Assembly (NCBI GenBank): GCA_012064385.1
Contig: QRDG01001970.1
Span: 76,042 to 140,041, forward strand
From: Puccinellia tenuiflora
Taxonomy: Eukaryota; Streptophyta; Magnoliopsida; Poales; Poaceae
Reading direction: 5' to 3'
DNA length: 64,000 bases
Part shown: positions 55,670 through 64,000 of the stretch, in pieces
How positions within the stretch are numbered: position 1 is the first letter of the stretch
Layout of the letters: the number at the start of each line of letters is the position of its first letter
The notes under the pieces: generated by a model
Seen by the model: only the letters and a program-made list of their open reading frames with translations
Told to the model about the DNA's origin: nothing
Databases searched by the model: none
Made by a program: the position numbers and the translations under genes

Positions 55670-56660
55670 CTTGGTGTAATATAGAGGGTGATACAAATGC
55701 TTTCATAGAATGAATATTTAATTATGGCATAAATTCATAAATATTGATACAAAATCTTTCTTTAGTGCCAATTAAATTATACGATAATTAATTCTAAGGT
55801 ATAAAATTTCACTAGTGCCAATCGAACCATAACTGACTATGGGACCAAAAATTAATGCCCACCGAATATAATCAATCAATTCCGTATAAAAACAAATGGT
55901 CAAAAGATACGGCATTGTACTCCTTGGGAACATATTGAAAAATGGAAAGGACAATAATGCGAGATCCAACAGAATATAAATGTGTACACCTATATCCAAA
56001 TTAGATTTATATATGGAATTATTTTGTACATTCTCGACCAATTGGCACTATATGACATCATGAGTCGTTGCATATATCTGGAGTGCTTGCATGGAAACCA
56101 ATTTGAACGTGGCACGGGTAACATCCCAAATTTTCCGAAATTTTGGAATGTGAAATTAAATTTTAAAATAGGCTTGAATTCTTGCCTTGGTTAAAATTTC
56201 CGAAGAAACAAAAAATATTTAAAAGAATTTCCAAAATTCAAATAAAAGCAAAAAATATATAAGATAATATGACACCATCATAAAAAAATTGGGTTTGAAA
56301 TGTTTTACATAAAAAACCTAATTTAAATATTAAAGTTTGGATGTTAAAGAGAATTAAATTGGGTATTACATAGAACCCTACAAATAATGTTGGAAATTAT
56401 TTAAAATATCCATATAAGTACCAATGCATGAAAATAAAAACTTCAAAATATTTATTTGGACTAGAAATAGTTGCCCTAAGTCCATAATACCATTTATGAT
56501 TTTTTATAAATTATTTTATATTATTTCCATCTCACACGCTGTGTTGCTTGACAACCACCATGGTGCAGTTGGGGACACAAGACAATCATCTTTGTTTTGT
56601 AGGCTGCAAGGAGAGAAAAAGAACAGAGGAGTAGCATTTCGCCGAGAGTCTGATAATAAC
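55670..56660. other. AT-rich upstream DNA, nothing recognised
   Basis: Very AT-rich; short frames only. No element ends identified. Confidence 0.45.
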
Positions 56661-57190
56661 CCTGGGTCACCCATGTTGGGAAAAGGTATGCTTGTTACAA
56701 CCACTCTGTGCTTGGAATTCCATAAGTCGGTGTTCGATCACGTAGTACGTTTCCATCAATTTCTCATGGACTTGATTGCCCCTGCCTGATTGCATAGATT
56801 CGTGGAGTTCATCATGAGAATCCCACATGATTTTATATTTGAAAAAATCCCGTGGCTCAAAGCGGTTCCGGCCCATCTTGGATTGTATCCAACTTGATTA
56901 GAATCAGGTCATGATTCAACATCGCCCGCGTTAGGTGTTCTACTATCGCATCTAGGAAGATAGCAGACAAGTCAGGTGTTGCAAAGGCTCGATCGAGTCA
57001 AACCCGATGGAAGCTGCCTCCTGTTATTTTATTTTCAAACGTCCAATCTCTCCTACACGTTTACAGGTCATATAGGCCAAAAACGTCCACTCCATTGCGA
57101 AAAGCCATCATCTATAGGTCTGAGATCTTTTGCCAATGTTATATGTACACATCTGAGTCACAATATCACGATCATGTGCATGAAAAAGTC
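56660..57190 (-). pseudogene. LINE ORF2 endonuclease/linker remnant
   Basis: The minus strand, across frames, reads LDRAFATPDLSAIFLDAIVE, then HLTRAMLNHDLILIKLD and RFEPRDFFKYKIMWDSHDEL. This is the end of the apurinic-type endonuclease (LDRAFA...SDHxPL) and the link to reverse transcriptase (FRFExMW). Heavily decayed. Confidence 0.6.
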
Positions 57191-58139
57191 TAAGTAATTT
57201 TTGTTGAGCCGAATTTTAGTTATTGAAAATGGTTTATATTGGAAAATATTCATTTTTAAAATGGTTCATATTTTATTAAAATTAATTGTTTAAAAATATT
57301 CATTTTTAAAAATGGTTCAGATTTAAAAAATGTTTTAAAATTTAAATATCCAGAATTCTAAAATTATTAAGATTTAAAAACAAAAAAGAAAAATAAATTA
57401 CGATGAACAAACAGAAAAAAACTAGTACAAAGATAAAACAGGAAAGAAAAAACGAAAAAAATAGCCCATACATGGGCCGGCCCATGTGGAGGTGTACTAC
57501 ACGAGGGCGCGCGGTAGTACAGGCGAGTCGATCGCTACGACTCGCTTGAAGCGAGGGAGCGCCTATGTCACGCGTTTAGCGGGAGTTAAGATCCCTCCGC
57601 GTACCCTCTTGTGCCCGATGATGCTTAATGGGCTTGGCCCATGTTTCGCTCGCTTCCATCCTGGCTCGCTGGCGTGGCTTCCTCGATCGCTTCGTTCGCT
57701 TGCCTTTTTTCCCCTCTGTTCTTATAGTTTAAATATGTGTTTACGTTTGTGGGAAAAAACGAAAACATACCGTTGTAGAAAATAAATATTCACATATGTA
57801 AAAACATAAAAACAAAAAAGATTTATCCTACTTGAACGATTTTCAAAATATGAAAAATTATGTTATTTGAACTATTTTTACAATAAGAATATTTATGTTA
57901 TTTAAGCTAGTTAGTGTACGTGACTTTGAACTTTCAAAGGAAATGAACTTTGCTGTCCACGTTTCCTTGATTCTTACACGTAAGAAAATAAGCTGCTGCT
58001 TCTTGCATGTTTTTTATCCAAAATGGAGCATATGTGTCGGTGTATGTTCGGACTACTTTAAATTAATGTGTATATGAAAATTATGCGCGTGCATGAGTAG
58101 GTTCCATTCCTGTACTTAGTTTTCAGTTTCGTCGATTGT
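57191..58139. other. AT-rich DNA with a GC-rich island at 57470-57720
   Basis: The island starts with CATGGGCCGGCCCATG and reads like the edge of a repeat family. A similar GGGCCGGCCCAT phrase occurs at 59985-60000, on the far side of the AT-rich array, so the two may be the ends of one unclassified element. Confidence 0.4.
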
Positions 58140-59345
58140 AACTTTTTAATTTTGAATCGATATTCGGAACGTTTTAAGATATAATTATGAACCATTTTAA
58201 AGATATGAATATGAACGATTTTTAAAGGTGAACAGAAAACGCGGTGAATAAAAACTTTTTTTAACACTTTCAAAAAAGTGAACATAAACAATCTACGAAT
58301 AAAAATTATGTTTGAACGATTTTAAAAAAAGTAAACTAAAAAAATTCTATGAACGAAATATATTTTTGAACGATTTTAAAAAGCGAACATAAAAAGTCTG
58401 TGAACGGAAATTATTTTTGAACGATTTTCAAAATCTAAACAAAAAATAGGTATTTGAACGGAAATATTTTTGAATGATTTAAAAAGGCGAACAGAAGAAG
58501 TCTGTGAACGGAAATTATTTTTAAACGATTTTCAAAAAAGTGAACAAAAAAGGTATTTGAACAGAAATTATTTTTGAATGATTTCAAAAGGCGAACAAAA
58601 AAAGTCTTTGAACGGAAAATATGATTATGAACCATTTTAAAGATATGAATATGAACGATTTTTAAAGGTGAACAGAAAACGCCGGTGAACAAAAACTTTT
58701 TTTAACAATTTCAAAAAAGTGAACAGAAACAGTCTACGAATAAAAATTATGTTTGAACGATTTTAAAAAAAGTGAACTAAAAAATTCTATGAACGAAATA
58801 TATTTTTAAACGATTTTAAAAGGCGAACATAAAAAGTCTATGAACGGAAATTATTTTTGAACGATTTTCAAAATGTAAACAAAAATAGGTATTTGAACGG
58901 AAATATTTTTGAACGATTTTCAAAATGTAAACAAAAATAGGTATTTGAACAGAAATATTTTTGAACGATTTAAAAAGGCGAACAGAAGAAGTCTATGAAC
59001 AGAAATTATTTTTGAATGATTTTCAAAAAGTGAACAAAAAAAGTATTTGAACAGAAATTATTTTTGAATGATTTTAAAAGGCGAACAGAAAAATTCTGTG
59101 AACGGAAATTATTTTTGAACGATTTTTTAAAAATGAACAAAAAAATGGTGTTTGAACGGAAATTACTTTTTAAACGATTTTAAAAGGCGAACAGAAAAAG
59201 TCTATGAACGGAAATTATTTTTGAACGATTTTCAAAAAATGAACAAAAAATGGTGTTTGAACGGAAATTACTTTTTAAACGATTTTAAAAGGCGAACAGA
59301 AAAAGTCTGTGAGCAGAAAAATTTTTGAACGATTTTCAAAAAGTG
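58140..59345 (+). repeat. AT-rich tandem array, about 105-bp unit
   Basis: Repeated phrases TTTTTGAACGATTTT, AAAGGCGAACA, AAGTCTGTGAACGGAAATTA and GGTATTTGAACGGAAAT recur about every 105 bp. Each unit is itself made of two similar halves. About 11 imperfect units. A larger-scale duplication is visible (58170-58330 resembles 58620-58810). Confidence 0.85.
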
Positions 59346-59940
59346 AAAAAAAGAAACAAAAAGAAATAATAGAACGGAAAACAAAAAATAAATAATAAGC
59401 GAAAAACAAAAAAAGAAACAGAAAACATAATAGAACGTAAAAAGAATAAACGAAAAGAAAAAGAAAAAAATAACATCGGTAAGTAATAGAAGACGCGATA
59501 AACAAGTATTAGCGTAAGTAATAGAAGACGCGATAAACAAGTAACATGAACAATTGTGTTATTTGAACGAATTTTCAATAAAACATTTATTTTATTTGAA
59601 TGAATTTTTGAATATAAACATTTTTATGTTATTGAATTTTTTAGAACATTTATGTTATTTAATACAAAGAAACCTACTCAACTTTTCCACAACATAAGCA
59701 TTTATTTAAAATAAAACTAAAAAAGACAGAAGACAAAAGAAAAATAGAAAATAAATGTTATAAAAAGAAAAATACAAAGAAGAAAAACGAAAAAATATAA
59801 ACAGAAAAACGAAAAAAATAAAAGAAAAAAGAAAACGAAAAAAATAAAAAGAAACAGAAAACCGAAAAAGAAGAAACAAAAAAGAAAAAAAAAACAAAAA
59901 AGAAACACAGAAAAAAGGAGAAAAGAAACAGGAAAAGCAA
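59346..59940 (+). repeat. Low-complexity A/AG-rich tract
   Basis: Dominated by GAAAAA, AACGAAAAA and AAAGAAAC phrases, giving long Phe/Leu-rich chance ORFs on the minus strand. Not coding. Confidence 0.75.
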
Positions 59941-60217
59941 ACTTCACCAGCAGCCCAACTAGTGAAGGCCCATGAGAGGACAATGGGCCGGCCCATACCG
60001 CGACCCGGGGGGTACGCGGAGCGTTGCACGCTCCGCGGTACGCGGGGTATAGGGACGGGGTTGAAGCGAGGCATAGGGGATCCCGTCTGCTACTGGCCTA
60101 CTGCCCTTACTGGGCAGGCTGCGTCTGCAGACGTGGCTTCGGCCCAAAGCTCCTGTTACTCGTGTTCAAAACCAAGAAAAAAAAGAACTGTTACTGGGAC
60201 GGAACGAGGGGGGAGAG
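59941..60217. other. GC-rich block next to the foldback element
   Basis: Contains GGGCCGGCCCAT and a palindromic GGAGCGTTGCACGCTCC (about 60017-60034). No gene. Possibly the right end of the element hosting the AT-rich array. Confidence 0.4.
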
Positions 60218-60219
60218 AA

Positions 60220-60632
60220 TATCCGGTGGAAACCAAGTTTCGGTGGAAACCGGTGAAAACCACGGAAAAATCATGTTTAAAAGTTCAAAAAAATTCGGAC
60301 CAAAAATGCATTACATTGGGAAGGTAGCGTTCTACGGACATGCAAAATGGCAACTTGAAACTCAAAACATTTTAGGAGCTACGAAAATGACAAATTCGTC
60401 AGTGAATAGTACCAGAAATTACTATTCACTGCTGAACTACTATTCATTGCTGATTTTGTCATTTTCATAGCTCCTAAACAAATTTGAGTTTCAACTTGCC
60501 ATTTTGCATGCCTATAAAACTTTACATTCCCAACGCAATACATTTTTGCTAAGAATTTTTTGAAGTTTTTAAATATGATTTTTTCGTGGTTTTCACCGGT
60601 TTCCATTGAAACTGGGTTTCCACCGGATACTT
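60220..60632. mobile_element. Long-armed foldback/MITE element, about 410 bp
   Basis: Arms of about 190 bp pair across a centre near 60425. The left starts TATCCGGTGGAAACCAAGTT and the right (complement) starts TATCCGGTGGAAACCCAGTT. Further in, the arms share GGTGAAAACCACG, ATGCAAAATGGCAA and TAGGAGCTATGAAAATGACA-type phrases. The middle holds short TACTATTCA repeats. No coding capacity; a TA target duplication is possible but unproven. Confidence 0.8.
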
Positions 60633-62566
60633 CTGCGGTGGGCATTCTCGGCTGCAGCTTCACCTGCGTACTCGTTTTTTTCATGGGCGCATATGGCACG
60701 ACCAATTGATTTTTTTTTACAACTGTTCATATTTGAGAAAAGAAGTTCATGGTTACATGGTATGAAAATGCAGTATTCATATATTTCAGAACAAATATTT
60801 ATATACAATAGATACAATATTTGTTTGTCTACAAAATAAAACTAAATAAGTTCCTTCTTTCCTTAGTACTACTTAGTTCCACGACAGTTAACTTTCCTCT
60901 CATTCCCCCCTTCTTACAAATCAACCTCGTGAATGCCCACATAGTGTGTTTCCGTCTAGTCAACCCATTAGATCGTTCCTGAGCTTGTTTCCTAACATGA
61001 TTGGTTCCGAAAAATGCTAATAGGTGGAACCATGAGATTAATAGCCTTGGTGGGCCTGCCCAAAATAGATCGCGGTCTCACCCGTTGTTGGAACACGTTG
61101 GGTGTGATGTTTAGCCCGAGTGGTTCAAAAAGGATACCGTGGCGTTGATTTCTGAATTCATCTAATACCTACTTAAGAAGATTGCATGATCAACTATACA
61201 AATTTGTTTTCATGTGGGAAGGTTTCGTTTATCAAATGTCAAATCGTATTTTATATATTGAGGGTTAGAGATTAAAAGGATTTAACCTAATGTGATACAT
61301 TGAGTGAACTTGACTCTGATGATCGAGAGAGGGGTAAAATTGTAGAAGTAATTATGAATTTGTGGATCTACATAAAGTCATATGATAGAGAGGGCTAAGT
61401 TCTTTATCCGTGTGGGTCTTAATACTAGAAGACAACATGGTACGAAAAGCACATCGTTTACTAGTTTTGACTTGGTTTGATGGCCATATGTTATCTTGAA
61501 TTATGCTTGATTCCAATTTAGTTGTTGTTTTAAAAGTGGAAAGAAACCATATTCCGACACCATTTCAACTTAATTAAACTCAAATTCATGCACAGTCCAA
61601 ACATGATTAAAGATAACATGAACTAAACTCTTTTAGACTTAAGCTACCTAAAAATTGTTGCACCACTCCTATCTTTTTATACATTTTTTCTATTTAAATA
61701 AAATTTATTGTTTTGGAGGTTTAGTTTTAGGCACGTCGCTGAGAAGCTTCGCTATCGCATCCGCTCCAAGCATTGCTGCCCCCATCCGCTCTAGGCCCCA
61801 CCGGTCACGTTCCGGTCTCTCGGATTTAGACGGCAGGTGCTTCGCCGGCGTCTCCTCGCGCTCGCCGAAGAGCCTTTGCCCTGGCCATGGTCTCCGCCAA
61901 CACTCACCACGCTAGCCACGGTCAATGTTGAGGATGTCGGAGCCGCCGTAGCCGAGGGCCACCGCTCCCTGAGGTACTCTGTCCTAGGCAAGTGTAGGTT
62001 GCAGTGAGTCCGGCCATGAACGATGTTTGCAAGTCGGGCACTGGGGCCTTCCTGAGATCTCTTCTAATTGCCGAAAACTCTCAAAGCTAGTTGTTATTAA
62101 CCGTTCTAAGTTAATTACTCCCTCATATCCCTCAAAACCAAACAAACACTCGAATCTGGATCGTCCAATCCACATAACTGAATGGTACCATCCTATCTTT
62201 GGCAAGTCAGCAACCAAACAAACACTTAGTGAACTCAACCGTCCTAGTTTCAATCTTCTTACAAACCCCCTTAACCTATTCATTGCCATAAAGCAGCTGA
62301 TGCGAGGAGAGGCGGTGCAGGAGACTACAGATATGAGGTCGCGTGCGGCTCGAGGGGACCCCTTCAACATGGGCAGCTCCATGGCGGCAGTGGTAGCTCC
62401 CCATCCCATGACCGAAGGGCGTGGTACGATATAGAAGAAGGCGTCATGCAGGGATGAGATACATAAAAGATATGAATCGGTACGACTTATCCGTGGCATG
62501 GTGGGTAATTTTGGTACAAAATTAAAATCCATCGAGCAGGTATTGACTGTGTGTAGGGCGCCGCTT
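60633..62566. other. Intergenic DNA, nothing recognised
   Basis: Mixed AT-rich DNA with a moderately GC-rich part at 61740-61990. The 211-codon open frame at 61984-62619 on the minus strand has no plausible domain and its promoter end is cut by the LTR insertion. Confidence 0.4.
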
Positions 62567-64000
62567 TGTTGGGAATATGCCCTAGAGGCAATAATAAAAT
62601 GGTTAATTAGCATATTCATGTTTATGATAATAGTTTATTCTCCATGCTATAATTGTATTAACCGGAAACATAATACATGTGTGGAATATAAACAACCAGT
62701 TCTCCCTAGTAAGCCTCTACCAGACTGGTTCGTTAGTCAAGAGATGGTTAGAGTTTCCTAACCATGGACTTGTTATAGTCACTTGATAACGGAGTCATAT
62801 CATTAGGAGTAATGATGTGATGGACGAGACCCGATAATAAAGAGTTGCAATTGATCATATCACACAGTTTCATTGCCAACGCTTTTAGTATATGCAAGTA
62901 TAGTTTCCTTAGACCATGAGATTATGTCACTCCCGTTTACCGGAGGAATGCTTTGTGGACATCAAACGTCACTTCGTAACTGGGTGATTATAGAGGTGGC
63001 TTTTAGGTATCTCCAATGGTATTTGTTGGGTGACATGAATCAAGAATGGGATTTGTCCTTCCTTATGACGGAAAAGATATCTCTGGGCCCTCTCGGTAAT
63101 ATAGCATCAGAAAGGTTGCAACCATGTGATTAATTGTTAATCACAGAGATCCTATATCATGGACGAGTAAAGAGAACTTGCCAGGTAATGAGATGAAACT
63201 AGATATGGAGATATCGACGATTGAATCTCGGGCAAGTTAAATATCGGTGAGACAAAGGGAATCGTATACAAGATTAAGAATCTCCGGCATCGTGGTTCAA
63301 TCGATAAGGAATTTCGTTGAATATGTAGGAGTCAATATGGGCATCCCGGTCCCGCTGTTGATTATTGATCGGATCATGTCTGCATGTTTTCGAACCCGTA
63401 GGGTCACACACTTAACGCTCCGATGTAGCTAGGGTTAGCAATGAGATAATTGATGGTATGAATGAATATTGATTCGGAGTCTCGGATGGGATCCTAGACG
63501 TCACGAGGAGATTCGGAAGAGTCCGGAGAATAAGATTCATATAAGGAAAGTGGTTTCCGGAGGTGTCGGAAAAGTTCCAGAATATTCTGGCAGGTTCCGG
63601 AAGGTTCCGGAAGGTTCTATAAGATTCTAGAAGTGGGGCCCACATCGTATGGGGCCCACATGGACTAAAGGGTGGTGCAGCAGCCTTAATGGGCTAGCCG
63701 CACCAGCCCCTTGGCCCAGCCGGCCAAGCCCTAGTTAGACTAGGACTTGGCCGCACCCCATAAGGAAAAGGGGGAGCCGAACCCTACTCGGCTTGTTTGG
63801 GGGGCAAGTTCCCCAAGGCAGCCGGCCCTAGATGGGTTTTTGGGGCGCACCCCTTGGCCCCCTCCACCTATATAAAGGGGAGAGGTGCGGCCAAGGAGGG
63901 GCTGCCCAATACCCTAGCCGCCACCCCCTTAGCCCTAGCCACACCACCACATGCGCCACCCCTCCCAGAGGGCTGCCGCCAGCTCCACCTTCAAGCCGCA
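62567..64000 (+). mobile_element. BARE/Angela/WIS-type Copia LTR, truncated by the window end
   Basis: Begins TGTTGGGAATATGCCCTAGA, with the continuation typical of this very abundant Triticeae family (GCTATAATTGTATTAACCGG, ATACATGTGTGGAATA). 1,434 bp are visible, shorter than a full LTR of about 1.7-1.8 kb. A TATA box CCTATATAAAGGGG lies at about 63868-63881, where the family's promoter is expected. Whether it is a solo LTR or the left end of a full element cannot be seen. Confidence 0.9.
63868..63881 (+). promoter_or_regulatory. TATA box of the Copia LTR promoter
   Basis: CTATATAAAGGGG followed by a GC-rich leader; the position inside the LTR agrees with the known promoter placement in the BARE family. 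Confidence 0.65.

Noticed and set aside
59268..60074. Phe/Leu-rich hydrophobic ORFs that look like membrane proteins
   Set aside because: They translate an A/AG-rich low-complexity tract; no conserved features.
61984..62619. 211-residue minus-strand ORF beside the Copia LTR
   Set aside because: It overlaps the LTR start, lacks recognisable domains, and the opposite strand is equally open.

Overview
The window is plant nuclear DNA from a grass, most likely a Triticeae species (wheat, barley, Aegilops group). The reasons are spliced plant genes with GT-AG introns, a tRNA-derived Au-type SINE, a BARE/Angela/WIS-type Copia LTR at the right end, and CACTA, Mutator, hAT, LINE and Gypsy debris nested in the style of Triticeae intergenic DNA. 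No bacterial-type operon, CRISPR array, rRNA or tRNA gene was seen.

Cellular genes, left to right: (1) the 5' end of a mitochondrial aconitase gene on the minus strand, running off the left edge (1-1632); (2) a six-coding-exon Agenet/DUF724-type gene on the minus strand (8440-14834, with a probable 5'UTR exon near 15506); (3) an intronless F-box/DUF295-like gene on the minus strand, apparently short at its C-terminus (21825-22793); (4) a small signal-peptide plus membrane-segment protein on the plus strand (29468-29797); (5) a neprosin/DUF239 secreted-protein gene on the minus strand (51995-55614).

The most notable object is a 10,392-bp Mutator-like element (MULE) at 29927-40318. It has divergent terminal inverted repeats (TIRs) and a perfect 9-bp target duplication (TSD, GGAGAGAAG). 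It holds a MURA-type transposase gene on the minus strand with an in-frame TAG and a one-base homopolymer frameshift. Facing it from the other end is a two-exon gene for a degenerate GRF zinc-finger/coiled-coil/membrane-tail protein. A third coiled-coil ORF and a roughly 9.4-copy tandem array of a 330-bp unit lie between them. The convergent layout resembles MuDR, with a GRF-type protein where mudrB would be.

Other mobile DNA with resolved ends: a 3,645-bp CACTA element with an AGC TSD and a 5'-truncated ORF1-like gene (17658-21302); a 3,627-bp young non-autonomous LTR element with a GCAAT TSD inserted in an old Copia (42653-46279); a TRIM with two complete LTRs and a third LTR remnant, inside a decayed Gypsy (49583-50171); a 326-bp Mutator-type MITE with a 9-bp TSD (28548-28873); two minus-strand non-LTR retroposons with T-tracts and TSDs (2074-2677 and 40438-41821); an Au SINE (3631-3921); a hAT-like element (6821-7636); and several foldback elements and LINE fragments. 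Much of the remaining DNA is AT-rich and unrecognised.
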